This document shows, piece after piece, positions 48,672-60,227 of a stretch of DNA of 64,000 nt. The notes beneath the pieces are model-generated. The model was not told the origin of the DNA. It saw only the letters and a program-made list of their open reading frames with translations, and made no database searches. This DNA comes from Allantophomopsis cytisporea (lineage: Eukaryota; Ascomycota; Leotiomycetes; Phacidiales; Phacidiaceae): positions 372,001-436,000 of the forward strand of contig CP103025.1 of the NCBI GenBank assembly GCA_024752435.1, in the 5' to 3' direction. Numbering within the stretch: position 1 is the first letter of the stretch; the number at the start of each line of letters is the position of its first letter. The position numbers and the translations under genes are program-made.

Positions 48672-51600
48672 ATGCTGTCCGCTTTCACCGCAAGACCGAT
48701 AGTTGAGCTGAAACAGCGAGACAAGTCGAAGATCGAATCTATACTAGCCTATGGTATAAATCGCCATCTACCACCCAATCCTGCAAATGCTTACAATCTT
48801 AGGCGATAAATTAATTGTTGGTCTCAATACTGGCAGCTTACGTATATACCGAGTGAACGAAATTCCCAATGATCAAAATGGTTCCGCGAATACGAACGAA
48901 GAGCTGGACACTCAGCCGCGAGCCCCTGCCCCAAAACCTGTGGACCTCTTGCGCGAGCTTGAGAAATTTTCTACGAAGAGCATAGAGCAGTTGGCGATTA
49001 TAAAAGAAGCAAATGTCCTCATCAGCTTGTCAAATTACTACGTCTCGATTCATGACCTCCAATCTTACGAGCTGCAGGAGCAGTTGACGAAAACTAAAGG
49101 CGCAGTATGTTTCGCGGTCACCTCGAACATTGTTAAGGACCCAGCGACTGGTATACCGGAGATTATCTCTAGATTGGGAGTTGCAGTGAAACGTAAACTA
49201 CTACTATGGTCCTGGCATGAGTCTGAGTTGTCGCCCGATACTGTCGAAATCACCTTACCGACTGGAATCCGTACATTGACATGGGCATCGGCTACAAAGA
49301 TTATCTGTGGTATGAACTCTGGCTATGTGATTGTAGATGTTGTCAACCAGACATTGGAGGATATCGTTGGTCCAGGAGCTATTGGAGGTGCGTCTGGCGC
49401 TGAAGGAGGTCGCTTTGGAGGAGTGGGATCCGCAAGCATGGGGTACATGGGACTTGGGGGCTATATCCCGAAACCTTTGGCGACGAGACTTTCAGATGGA
49501 CAGATCCTGCTGGCGAAGGATATCAACTCGCTGTTTATCGACTCTGATGGAAAGCCTCTGGAAAAGCGACAAATACCATGGCAGCATGCTCCAGATGCAA
49601 TTGGCTACTCCTACCCATATATGCTCGCGCTACAGGCGCCGTCAAAGGGTGCGCTAGAGGTTCGAAATCCAGAAACGTTATCATTACTTCAAGCTATCTC
49701 GTTACCGAATGCAAGCCTCCTGCATTTCTTTCCACCAACAGTCAGTTTAGCACATGCTGGAAAGGGTTTCCACGTTGCAAGCGACAGATGCGTATGGCGG
49801 ATGGGTGCGACGGATTATGATACTCAAGTGGATGAGCTGGTAGACGATGGCAAGTATGACGAGGCTATCAGCATTTTAAATATGCTGGAAGATGCCCTCC
49901 TACGGAATAAGGAAGAGCGTCTTCGAGAGATCAAGATGCAAAAAGCACAGTTCCTATTTGACAAAAGGAAATATAGACAGGCATTGGATCTTTTTACTGA
50001 GGTCTCCGCACCTCCTGAGCGGGTTATCAGATTATACCCAAGGATAATCGCGGGAGATCTGACTACTCTCGATGAGAAATCAGAAGATGAGGAGAGCCAT
50101 ACTGAAGAGACAAACGGAAGTATACACGGCGATGTAACAGCTGACGCCCCCGAGGCACCGAAGTCCTCAGCATTTATAAATGTTCTTCGACAGCATAAAG
50201 CTCCTGTCTCTGATACCTCATCGATACGATCTGGCAAGGGAGATGCAGGGGATGGCAGTGACTCAGCCAGCATCAAAGCCAAGAAGAAAGAGGACGGACC
50301 TCTGCAAGGAAAGGACCTCATAAATGCTGTTCTAGAACTCAATGCATTCCTTGTAGACACAAGAACACGACTACAGCGTTTCCTAGATCCAGAGACTGGA
50401 AAACTCAAGCCAATAGCCGTGAACGGCCACAACGGTGCCACACAGCAAGCCTTCGAATCTTTACTCTTGGCTCCAGCCTCCGAAGCAGAAGCAGACCGGG
50501 AGCAAAAGCTCAGAGACACAGCCAAACTAGTCGACACCACTCTTTTCCGCGCATACATGCTCGCACGACCCTCCCTAGCAGCATCTCTCTTCCGCATTAA
50601 CAATTTCTGTGACCCAGAGGTCGTCAACGAGCGACTGTACGAGAGTCAGCGCTACACCGACCTGGTGGATTTCTTCCACGGCAAGAAACTGCACCGAGAA
50701 GCCCTCGAACTCCTCAAGAAATTCGGGGATCGAGAAGAAGCAGACGAAGCGGCACCCACATTACATGGTCCGCAAAGGACCATCGGCTACCTGCAAGCCC
50801 TGCCATCCGATATGATCGACCTCATTCTCGAGTTCGCTGAGTGGCCGCTGCGCAAGAGTCCGGAGCTCGGCATGGAGATCTTCCTTGCTGACACAGAGAA
50901 TGCGGAGACACTGCCGCGCGAACGTGTGCTCACGTACTTGGAGGGTATAGATGCTGATCTTGCGGTCAGGTATTTAGAGCATGTTATTGATGAGCTTAAT
51001 GACCTTACGCCAGACTTTCACAACAGGCTTGTGAAAGCTTACTTACAGGATCTTAAGGGACGCGATGATCGAGATTCGGAGGACTGGAATGGGCTCATGC
51101 AAAGATTGCTCTCGTTCTTGAGGACTAGCAAACAGTATTCGCTTTCGATGGCATTCAATTTGATACCCAAAGATGGTAATTCATGCACGTGATTCAGCTC
51201 GGACTCTTGCTCACGTGATTCTAGATGATAAGTTCTATGAGGCACAAGCAGTGGTTCTGAGCAACATGGGACAGCATAAACAAGCTTTGGAGATATACGT
51301 ATTCAAGCTTAGCGACTTCTCAAAAGCCGAAGAGTAAGCCATCACATTCGTTTCCAGTCACTAAACTAACTCGCTCAGATATTGCAATCGTATCCACAAA
51401 TCCCAAGAACCACCCGCAGCCACACCCAGCACACGCCGCCCATCGACGTCCGAACCAGATGACCCTCTACCATCAATCTACCATACACTCCTATCTCTAT
51501 ATCTCACCCCTCCACCACCAAATAAACCCAACTGGCCACCTGCCCTTGACCTCCTCTCCAAGCATGGTTCTCGCCTGCCAGCCTCCTCCACCCTCAACAT

Positions 51601-51988
51601 CATCCCCGCAACCCTGCCCGTCGCCGACCTCGAATCTTACTTCCGAGGCCGTATCCGCGCAGCAAACAGCATTGTCAACGAAGCACACATTGTTGCCGGC
51701 TTGCGAAAGAGCGAAGTCGTCGCCGCACAGTCCACCCTCCTGCTCGGCGAAGGATTGCCCGGCGGAGTAGGTGGCAGGAACAGGAAAGTCGTCGTCAGCG
51801 AAGAGCGTGTCTGCGGTGTATGTTATAAGCGTATTGGAGGAAGTGTGATAGCCGTGTTGCCCGATAACAATGTCGTGCACTACGGCTGTCTGAAGCGTGC
51901 GACGGACGATAACGTGACGAGCAATGGCAACGGCAACGGCAACGGCAACGGCAGCCTGCAGAGGCCGAGGGCTGCGGCGTGGGGATAG
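48672..51988 (+). CDS. vps39: HOPS complex subunit Vps39/Vam6
   Basis: Four exons (48672-48753, 48803-51175, 51225-51333, 51379-51988) encode 1057 residues. The N-terminus is a citron-homology (CNH) beta-propeller starting AYGDKLIVGLNTGSLRIYRV. A clathrin-heavy-chain-like helical array follows with Vps39 domain 1 (about 550-670). The C-terminal Vps39 domain 2 has a zinc-finger-like CGVCYKRIGG..HYGC (Cys1000, 1003, 1025). Vps39 sits at one end of the HOPS tether, binds Rab7/Ypt7 and acts in vacuole fusion and vacuole-mitochondria contacts. A Gly-rich insertion near residue 205 and an Asn-Gly repeat near the C-terminus are lineage details. It is convergent with gon7. Confidence 0.93.
51919..51957 (+). 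repeat. GGCAAC coding microsatellite
   Basis: Tandem GGCAAC hexamers add an (Asn-Gly)n stretch just before the Vps39 C-terminus. The repeat is in frame, so copy-number changes would only alter tail length. Confidence 0.85.
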
Positions 51989-52200
51989 AAGCTGATTGTA
52001 TAGCAGAGCAGGCATAGGAGTAGCACGCACATGCAGTACTCAGCGCGGAGTTGGTTGGGGGTGTATATAGTATGGCGTATGGGCGCAGTGGTGTATATCC
52101 AGAAAAATCCATACCAATATCAATACCAATACCCATTCCATGGTTTTGCATCCCATGCCCTGTCACGCTATGCAATCCCACTCCCAGTCAGCCACTCCCA

Positions 52201-52503
52201 TCACTCTTCCTCGCCCGCTTCCTCCTCGCCGTAGTTCTCCTCTTCCTTGACATCGTCCACCTTGCTGGCGTTCGCATCCCGAGCTTTGTCCTCTTCCATG
52301 CGTGCCGTCAGCTCCGCGTTGATCTGCTCTTGCAGCGTGACGGTGGCCCTGCGTAGTTCAGAGAGGTATCGTGTCTTCTCCGCTGTCGAGGTCGTTGCGG
52401 GGGCGGCGAGTGTATGGGCGCGTGTGAAGGAGGAGCTGGTGGGGGATGTGTAGGTGGCTGTGAGGTGGAATTGCTGAGATGCGGTGCCGTTTGGAGTAGC
52501 CAT
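52201..52503 (-). CDS. gon7: KEOPS complex subunit Gon7
   Basis: A single exon encodes 100 residues. The N-terminus has FHLTATYTSPTSS, the middle is a helix TAEKTRYLSELRRATVTLQ continuing to MEEDKARD, and the C-terminus is a Glu-rich tail. This short helical, acidic-tailed layout is that of fungal Gon7, the small subunit that stabilises Kae1/Pcc1 in the EKC/KEOPS complex, which makes t6A on ANN-decoding tRNAs. It faces vps39 3'-to-3' (212 bp gap) and diverges from hbrB. Small and fast-evolving, so the call rests on pattern rather than a catalytic motif. Confidence 0.75.
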   Translation of the reverse strand: MATPNGTASQQFHLTATYTSPTSSSFTRAHTLAAPATTSTAEKTRYLSELRRATVTLQEQINAELTARMEEDKARDANASKVDDVKEEENYGEEEAGEEE

Positions 52504-53359
52504 GGTCGATCGTGATTGGTGCTGGGGGGTGGTTGTGTCAATGGTGGATGATTATGGGGTTGATGGTAAATTTCTGACTGGACTGTGGTTTTGTTTGTGT
52601 TGAACGTCTTCGCAGAGTGGGACTGTTGCTTAATTGTGTAAGGTAGGTCAGGTCGTCATGTATGTACGATGTAGTCAGGTGTAAAGTCTTTTGGACTAGG
52701 TTCACCTTACGACGTTAGTCTTAGTCTTCCCGTGAGACGAAGTGAGAAAAGACGTCGGTAGTAGAGTAGCGTAGAGGAGAGGAGAGTAGGTAGTAGTACA
52801 TAGTACAGTAGGAGCAGTCAATCTCAGGCTCAGGCTCAGGCTCAGGCAGTCAGGGTAAGGCGCATCGTTGAGGCTCATCAATGCTCAATAGCGGCAGGAA
52901 AACCAGTAATGCGCCCTAAACTACACTCTGCTCTACTAGAGACTACCCTAAACTACTATTGTATAAGGTATAGCTACACTGCACTACACTGCACTACACT
53001 GCCACTACCACCTAAGCACTACCTACTCTACTCTACTCTACTCTACGTACTTCACACTCCAGTTAATCCGTCCAAGAAAATACAACAACACAACACAACA
53101 CAACACATCACATCACATCACATCACCAACACCTTCTCTCACCACACTCATTCTCCGCGGTTTTCACATCTCTCTCTCTCTCTCTCTCTCTCTCTTCAAA
53201 TGACTCTACATTCCCTTTCGTGATTGACATTCCGCTTTCTATTTCTTCCTCAATATCTACTTTCAAAAACTGGAAGACAAGAAACTAATCATCATATCTT
53301 ATCGCAAAACCCACCCCCTCCATTCCTCTCCGTCTTATGCTTAGACATGTGAAACAATT
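52504..53359. promoter_or_regulatory. Divergent gon7/hbrB region with C/T-rich tandem repeats
   Basis: This region carries several simple repeats in order: four CTCAGG units (52823-52846), CTACACTGCA units (about 52973-53003), CTCTA units (about 53024-53046), ACAAC and ACATC units (about 53084-53125) and a TC run (53169-53195). Such pyrimidine-rich tracts typically lie just upstream of fungal transcription starts, so this probably covers the hbrB promoter and 5' leader. Confidence 0.6.
53169..53195 (+). repeat. TC microsatellite in hbrB leader
   Basis: An uninterrupted run of about 13 TC units lies 165 bp upstream of the hbrB start codon, probably in its promoter or 5' leader. Confidence 0.9.
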
Positions 53360-56089
53360 ATGCAACCCTCCAGCATGCATTCGACAGGGCAGCATCGAGC
53401 ACCGGGGAGCTTCTCTCCATTGCAACCATCGTTCTCCAACACCCCGCAGCTGCGAAGAGTAGATTCCTCGGATAGTGAAGAATCACAGCCATCGCAGCAG
53501 GGTGGTATCCCATTAGTACAGCGCAGGCCGCAGAATGTGCCTGTCCAAAATCAGCAACGACCAGCATACAATTCCTCGCTGACCTTCCACTCGGCCTCCT
53601 CCACGCCCAGCCTCACGAACTTCTCTCGTCCCTCAGCCACCTATTCGCGACCGGGCGACCTCCCACTGCGCAATGCTTCACCTCTAGTCGCTCCTCCCAC
53701 CAGAGCGTCCTTGGATTTCCCGAGAGGTCATTCGAGGAAACATTCCAATTCCGCAGGCTTCTTCGAACCCACCTTGCCCACGGCCTCGGCCCTCAGTATG
53801 GCCAATCACGGCGGCCTTTCCGCCTCACAGATCGCAGCGCAGGCAGCGGTGCAGAATCAACATCAACGACAGAGATCGCAGACAGTGCCCACACCGCAGG
53901 GCGATGGCAGCAGCGCGGGGAATAGGCGACCTTCACGGGGCCCGACTTCTCCACCTTTACTCTCGTTAACGGAAGCATCGGGGCCGTCGCAAAGTGGTTT
54001 TGGGAGTGGTGGATATCATAACGGATTATTGGGTTCGAATACGAGTGCGGCGACAACTGCTGCTGCCGCTGCCTTTCCTCGAAGTCCATCGTTATCGCCC
54101 GGTCCTCAATCGATAGATTACTCCCATGCCACGCCCGAAAAGCATGATAAGCCCGAGAAGCCAGAAAAACCAGTGAAGGCGGAGAAAAAATCAAAGTTAT
54201 TTGGCCGGCCGGGCAAGATCTCCATTACGAAGGATAAAGACGGGAAGGAAAAGGCATTGCCCAGTCCGAATAAACTGGGATCATACGCCAATCCATTACA
54301 TAGAGCTGCAGTGAGCTCCCAGAATCTATTGGATCAGAACTCATCAAGTGCTTCGAGCATGTACAGCATGGCCAATTCTTCCAACTCGACCATCAGACCA
54401 GTAGACGCGCCAGTGGAGAAAGAGAAGGAAAAGGAAAAAGAGAAGCACAAGCACCATTTCTTGTCACGCCAGAAACATAAGTTGAGCAATAAAGATGAAC
54501 ATCATCTTCCTCTCTCATCAGCAGCATCGAATTCGAAGCCCGTGGACCCGAGTGCACCATCATCGTTATATAACTTCAGTCTTCCCCCTTCTCCTGGTCC
54601 AAATAGTACCAGTTTTACAAAGTCCATGTCTGGACTGGATCTCCGTCATGGAGGTCGAGCATTACGGGAGAAGAAGAAAGAGGAAGCCAAAGCAGCTGCA
54701 GGCACGGAATCTTCGCTGCGCGAAGTCGAACTATCGTACCAAAATAGCAACGATTGGCCCGGGCCCTCTTCATTGGGATCTGCAGGTGGAAATTCCTATC
54801 TTGGCAGCTCCAATGGTGGTTTCGGTCATGCAGCGTCACTTTACGGCTTGGACGTACAAGCACCAGACTCTGCGAAATACGGCCTGCACAACATGACCGC
54901 TGACGACGCCTGGCCCTTTCTCAAAGCGAAATTGCTCATCATCTTCGAAGGCGAGGATCTTCGACTGCCCGTCGAGGATTTCAACCGACTAGTAACGACC
55001 CACATCCAGCGTTGCATCCAGAAGCGCTCCCCAAGCATTCTGATCGAAGACCTACGGGATCTCTTGAACACAGGCTTCAGCAGTCTTGATCAAACCCTTC
55101 GTCCCGTCTCTTCAGAAAAGTTCATCAGTCATCTTGTGGAAATATGGCTCTTCACATTCACGTCGATCCTGCCCTACATGCAAGCCGTCTTCCTACCACT
55201 GGACCTCGAATTCAGTGGCAGTGGTCCGCTGCTGACCTCGACAGCTGCACATGACCTTTTTGGTCCTCTCGCGACATCCACACCCCTAGACGTGCGCAAG
55301 ATAGTCCTCATCGCCTTCCGCGACACCGTGGTACTCCCACGCTACGAAATGCTCAAGGGCCTCTTCTCCCGCCTCTCCCTCGAATCCATCGGGGGCCTCA
55401 ACGCCTCCGCATCCGAAGCGCTGTCCACATCACCCGACTCAGTAACCGGCGGGCGACCTGGAACAGCGATATCCCTCGACCCATCACTGGGCTCATACTC
55501 CAGCCAAACAACAACACTACTCAACTCCAACGGGCCGGGCACCGACTCCGGCGGCGACGGCAGCCGAAGCAGAGCCATCAGCAACGTCTCCTACACATCC
55601 GACCCCGCATCACGCGCAGACGTCCAGGCGAACTTACCCTCCATGCCCCCGCCGCCACGGCCCTTCACGCCCAGCTCCACGCACCCCAGTCTGCTGGGCC
55701 AGGCGCGCGAGAACTGGCAGCGCGAGGCCAACCACGAGGACAGCAAGCACGTCACGGACATGGTGGCGCGCATGCTGCAGTGCGTATCCGTACTCGCCAG
55801 CGTCGGCGGACATACGCCTAGCGCCTCTGCGCCCAGCGGTACTCGGCTTGCGCGCTCTACTAGTTTGGGGGGCGCCAGTACGTTGAGTGCGGGGTCGGCG
55901 GGCGTGAGTGGACTGGGGATTGGGGGGCTTGGCGGCACGAGGGATGAGGAGGTCGATCAGCGGAAGATGGAGGATTTGTGTAAGACGCTCAAGTTGAATT
56001 GGCTTGGGCGTGGGAGGACGGGCAGGAATAGGAGGGGGTTTGTGGGGGCCAGGGTCAGGAGGGAAGGGGATGTTGGGAGTATGTTGTGA
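53360..56089 (+). CDS. hbrB: TORC2 subunit, HbrB/Bit61 family
   Basis: A single exon encodes 909 residues. The first ~500 are disordered and rich in Ser, Pro, Gln, Ala and charged runs (a Lys/Glu repeat near residue 355). The HbrB domain begins at about residue 512 (TADDAWPFLKAKLLIIFEGE) and extends to about 680, including DLRDLLNTGFSSLDQTL and LPYMQAVFLPLDLEF. A disordered C-terminal third has a late helical segment. HbrB was named from Aspergillus hyperbranching mutants; the family includes yeast Bit61/Bit2 and human PRR5/Protor, non-catalytic TORC2 subunits at the plasma membrane. In fungi it affects hyphal polarity and actin or lipid signalling. The G-rich 3' end may continue the tail of low complexity. 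Confidence 0.88.
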   Translation: MQPSSMHSTGQHRAPGSFSPLQPSFSNTPQLRRVDSSDSEESQPSQQGGIPLVQRRPQNVPVQNQQRPAYNSSLTFHSASSTPSLTNFSRPSATYSRPGDLPLRNASPLVAPPTRASLDFPRGHSRKHSNSAGFFEPTLPTASALSMANHGGLSASQIAAQAAVQNQHQRQRSQTVPTPQGDGSSAGNRRPSRGPTSPPLLSLTEASGPSQSGFGSGGYHNGLLGSNTSAATTAAAAAFPRSPSLSPGPQSIDYSHATPEKHDKPEKPEKPVKAEKKSKLFGRPGKISITKDKDGKEKALPSPNKLGSYANPLHRAAVSSQNLLDQNSSSASSMYSMANSSNSTIRPVDAPVEKEKEKEKEKHKHHFLSRQKHKLSNKDEHHLPLSSAASNSKPVDPSAPSSLYNFSLPPSPGPNSTSFTKSMSGLDLRHGGRALREKKKEEAKAAAGTESSLREVELSYQNSNDWPGPSSLGSAGGNSYLGSSNGGFGHAASLYGLDVQAPDSAKYGLHNMTADDAWPFLKAKLLIIFEGEDLRLPVEDFNRLVTTHIQRCIQKRSPSILIEDLRDLLNTGFSSLDQTLRPVSSEKFISHLVEIWLFTFTSILPYMQAVFLPLDLEFSGSGPLLTSTAAHDLFGPLATSTPLDVRKIVLIAFRDTVVLPRYEMLKGLFSRLSLESIGGLNASASEALSTSPDSVTGGRPGTAISLDPSLGSYSSQTTTLLNSNGPGTDSGGDGSRSRAISNVSYTSDPASRADVQANLPSMPPPPRPFTPSSTHPSLLGQARENWQREANHEDSKHVTDMVARMLQCVSVLASVGGHTPSASAPSGTRLARSTSLGGASTLSAGSAGVSGLGIGGLGGTRDEEVDQRKMEDLCKTLKLNWLGRGRTGRNRRGFVGARVRREGDVGSML

Positions 56090-56380
56090 AGGAGTGGTGC
56101 CTTTGGATTTGATTTCTTGGGTGTATTATATTTGGTTTGGATGTTGGGTGGGGTCGTGCGGCGTTTGGACGGTGCGATACAGCGCAGCTTGGGTGCTTCG
56201 GTAGATTGGTAGAAAAGTGTTTATCACATGGAATTGTATTGGTTCACCAGTCACATATATCAAAAATTTCCGACGCAGAAACTTCACGTGCAGTAGAGAA
56301 TTTTGTTTGCATCAATGTTTTATTTGTTTGTATATGTTCTTGAGACCATCTGTATGGAAGTATAAATCAAAGTAAATCTA

Positions 56381-56770
56381 TCTGCAATCATGTTAGCATG
56401 GTTCCAAGCCGCAGAAGAATGGATCCGGTGTGAAACAAGAAGTGCAAGCTTTTCAATCAGACATCCAAGGAAGATAGAACCCTCATCTGCCTCTGTTAGG
56501 TTCGGTCGAGGCTCGAGTGAAAACTGCGAATGTGGTATGTGTTTCATCATATGAAAAGCTTGCATCTCTGTTGAGGGTGACTAGAAGAAAGAAGGGTACT
56601 GACCTTTTAGGTAAACCTTTTTTTGCGAGTATGTTAGTATAATGCCAAGCCACAGAATTTATTGGCTATGAACGCAATATGTGTATGCTTTTCGATATGA
56701 TGCCCAAAGGATAGACTTCATATGCCTGTACAAAGTTCGGTCGAGACTCAAATGAAAACCGCGAATGTGT
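56381..56770 (+). repeat. Diverged tandem duplication of about 150 bp
   Basis: Copy 1 (about 56381-56535) and copy 2 (about 56622-56770) share blocks in the same order: ATGTTAG, CCAAGCC[A/G]CAGAA, a CTTTTC[A/G]AT block, TTCGGTCGAG and AAAAC[C/T]GCGAATGTG. The period is near 240 bp. Differences are mostly transitions. Confidence 0.65.
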
Positions 56771-58330
56771 AAGCTTTGATTAGTATAATGATAGAGCATA
56801 GAAAATCTCTACGCATCGAGTATCCCCATGCCCATCCTTAAGGACTTCTCAAAGCAATCGGGTGACCTCGATGTGTAAGTGTCGACTTCATATTCATAGA
56901 AGAGAGAGAAAATCTGCAAATTCTTTTCGCACGTTAGCGAATGCTCTTCTCGAAGTTTTCCAAACAACAGCGGGCGTAATGTGTCTAGTCAGACAAATTG
57001 TACTGGCAAGTAACAAGCCCTCCCGCGTAAGGAGGACCCGAGAAGCAAAAACTTTAATCATGGTCGATTATTACTGGGAAAGAAGTGATACTGAAGTCAT
57101 CATTCTAGACATTGCACTGCTGCTCGCTGTGTCTTTCGCGGTAGAGAAAACAAATGAGTTCGAACTTACCAAGGAGAAAGGGTCGGCCGGTGCTGGCAAT
57201 GATCAATGATACTACCAGCACATCTGGTCGAGTATCTTTCGATATTGTTGTTGGGTGTTTTTGGTTTGTGTGAAGAGAGAAGAAAGAAAAGTCGCGCTGC
57301 AAAGATTATTTGAAGGTCGGCCGCGGCTAGGCTAGCCGTGCTTGTACTAGCGTGACGACCACTAGTCGTGACTCTAGGCGGATGGAAGCTTTTGGAAGTC
57401 CCGTGATGCGGTAGGCTTAGTGGCCGGCGGTCTGTTGAGTTGTGCACCACCACCTCAACCAGCCTGCGTGCCCGAAGCCGTGCTTCGGTGCTGCTACATA
57501 TGTGTCGCCTTACATTCATGGCATCAATGTCCATGTCTTCTTCATGGCCTGTGTGATGGACGGCATGGGTGTTCGCTGTCTTTTTCGCTCTGGCTCGTTC
57601 TTCCTGGTGTCCCATCCCCAGCCAAGCACTTTGGTTCTGATTCTTCCTCCGTCCCGTCGAGGGGCCAGTCAGTTGTTGGTCTGGGGAAGTGGTTGACAAT
57701 GCTTGTTGACTTGTCTTTCCCTGACAACTTACATGTCAATGTCGAAGTGCCCAGCAGCGCCCAGCCTCCCCCCACCCGAATATCACGAATCATCTTGGAT
57801 GGTGCTTCACCTCCAACTAGGACAAGAGAGAAGGTTGTCGCGTTCCTCTTCGTGTTTGTGGAGTTTTGCTGTTTTCTCTCACCGTCCGTTCTATGTGACT
57901 GCCTGCCACTTCATCTATCAAATAGATTATCGTTCTAGCCCCCACCATCCATGGAGAGAGGAAACCAACAAGATAGAGAGAGAGTGTGGAAGGGAGAGAG
58001 ACGGAGAGAGGGAGGGAGCACAGAAGAGATCGAGAGTAATAGAAAGTTTATCAACTCACTCAAGCCACTCAGTCCATTCAAATCATTCACGAGCCATTTC
58101 TATCTATGAAATTGTTATATTCTACTGATTCAAGTCTCTGAACTCATAAATTACTTGTAAGATCTTGTTTTACCTCATCAGAATACTTTCCTGGCTGTGC
58201 TGTATTCAAGTCATTCATCAAGAGTTAGTCAAGTAATTACTCACCCGCTCAATCACTCACTCTTGGTGTTGTCCCATCTGTCATTCTCTTTCGTCATTCA
58301 TACATCCATCGTACCTTAAATCTGGTGCTC

Positions 58331-58332
<2 letters not shown>

Positions 58333-58369
<37 letters not shown>
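58333..58369 (+). repeat. CT microsatellite
   Basis: About 18 uninterrupted CT units lie roughly 950 bp upstream of the ptaB start codon, probably in the promoter or leader. Confidence 0.9.
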
Positions 58370-58373
<4 letters not shown>

Positions 58374-59323
58374 TCTTCTCCCCCTTCCAGCCCCCACTAC
58401 GGGCTAATCCTCAACTCAAAATCCGTCACCCGCATCCGTTTATCCTTTTACTCATAATACACAAATTAAATCCGTCATCTACATCTATCTGCTTGAATAC
58501 CTCTTTACATTCGCCTCCGATATACTTCGTTTCTCCGATCTCCTCACACCATTAAAAGGAGCGGTGACCCTAATTTAGTCCTTTTTTCCTGTTGCGCTTA
58601 CGCTTGCAATTGCTGTTACAGTACGCTGCACCATACCTACCTTACCTTACCTTACGTACTCAGGTACCTCCGGCCTCCCACCCGTTGACACCTCAGGATT
58701 GTCAATAAGTTTCCCGAGCGGATCAGCCATCGCGACGAGCGAACCTCTCGATTGCTGTGAAAGCCAACCCGAAAGCGCGTCCGCTTCTAAATAACAACCA
58801 CAACCCCAACCCATTTAACATTGTGCTTCAATTGTAGGTGAATGTTGAAATCTTTTCAGCACATTTGACATCCGACCACACCATCACGCCCTCCGGTTTT
58901 GCCCACCACACTCGAAAAGCGGATCGAACGACTTGTCGCACGACGTGGAGCGGTATTTACCGACCTTGTCCAGGCGTGACAGCATTTGCGCGACTTAGGA
59001 GGGGACTGCCTATGTCTATAGAGGACACTTTGGATCCTTGACGAATCTGGAGTCGCTGTACACATCTTGCTGTAGAGTCAACTTCATCTAACGCTTCCTC
59101 GTGGCAGCGCATCGCTATATTACTCAACGCGCTCTCCTCGAACCCCAATTCCGACTTTGGCCATTCTAGCGCCCACTTCAGAACGACTGTTCGAATTCCG
59201 AGAGGATTGGATCCGCCATTGCTCTACTCGATCACGAGAAGAATTGGGCAGGTGTTGAGTGTGTCTGGTTGGGGAAGGAAGAGAAGTAGCATAGATCCAC
59301 TTCGTGGATAATCGGCAACCAAC

Positions 59324-60195
59324 ATGATGAGTATGGCTCAGGCATACTCACCACATCCAGGAGCGATGCAGCATCCAGGAAATCCCCAAGGCCATCCGAT
59401 GGTTCAAGGTCATCCATCGCAACAAGGTCATCCTATGCCACAGCAAATGCATGCTATGGGGGTGTCAGGTCCGGGTGGACCGCAAGTCGCGGTTGGGGGA
59501 GCATTGATGCCAGGAATGCCTGGAGGAGGACCAAGTGCACATGCTCTACAACATCTTAATCCTCAAGCGCAGATGTATCAACAGCAGCAGCAAATGGCAA
59601 ATTGTAAGTGATCATCACTTGGAGGAACGGATCTGATCTTGCGACTATCACTGACACAAATGGCTACAGTCGCTCATAACCCTCAACAAATGGCCCAGAT
59701 TCAGCAACAGCGACATATTATGCAACAACAACGTCAACAGGCAATGGCTTTAGCACAGGCACAAGGGCAGCAATATGGTATGCCAATGAACATGCCGAAT
59801 GGCGTCGGTCCTGCTATGAATCCGGCTCAATTCGCGGCGATGCGAGGGAATCCAAATATGCGACCTGTGAATCTCCCACAACATTTACAGGCACAGCAAG
59901 CTCAGGCTCAGCTTGGATTGGAACAGCAGCAAGCTGCCCAACAACATGCGCAACAGCAGCAGGCTCATGTAGGTTAATGCATTGCTCTTTGAAATTGCCT
60001 GAGCATTATGCTAATGTCCATTTTTAGCAAGCTCTTCTGGCTCAGCAAATGGCGATGCAACAAGCAAGTGCGGCAGCACAAGCGGGTAACAACCAAGGAC
60101 AAGGACAGATGGGTCAACAGCAACTCCAGAACATTCAAAATGCTCAATTGGCTGCCCAGCAACAGGCTCAGCAACAGGCTCAGCAACAACAAGCT

Positions 60196-60227
<32 letters not shown>

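Larger units (their letters stand above)
56090..59323. promoter_or_regulatory. 3.2 kb region with long ptaB leader
   Basis: This holds the hbrB 3' flank, a diverged duplication (56381-56770), and then pyrimidine-rich DNA up to ptaB. From about 57700 the plus strand shows purine runs (57955-58025), a CT run (58333-58369) and CTTAC units (58637-58656), with many upstream ATGs. Fungal homologues of such developmental regulators often have very long, uORF-rich 5' leaders, so I infer that much of 57.7-59.3 kb is transcribed leader. Overlapping plus (57420-57938) and minus (57699-57166) open frames of about 175 codons occur, but neither has recognisable content. Confidence 0.45.
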
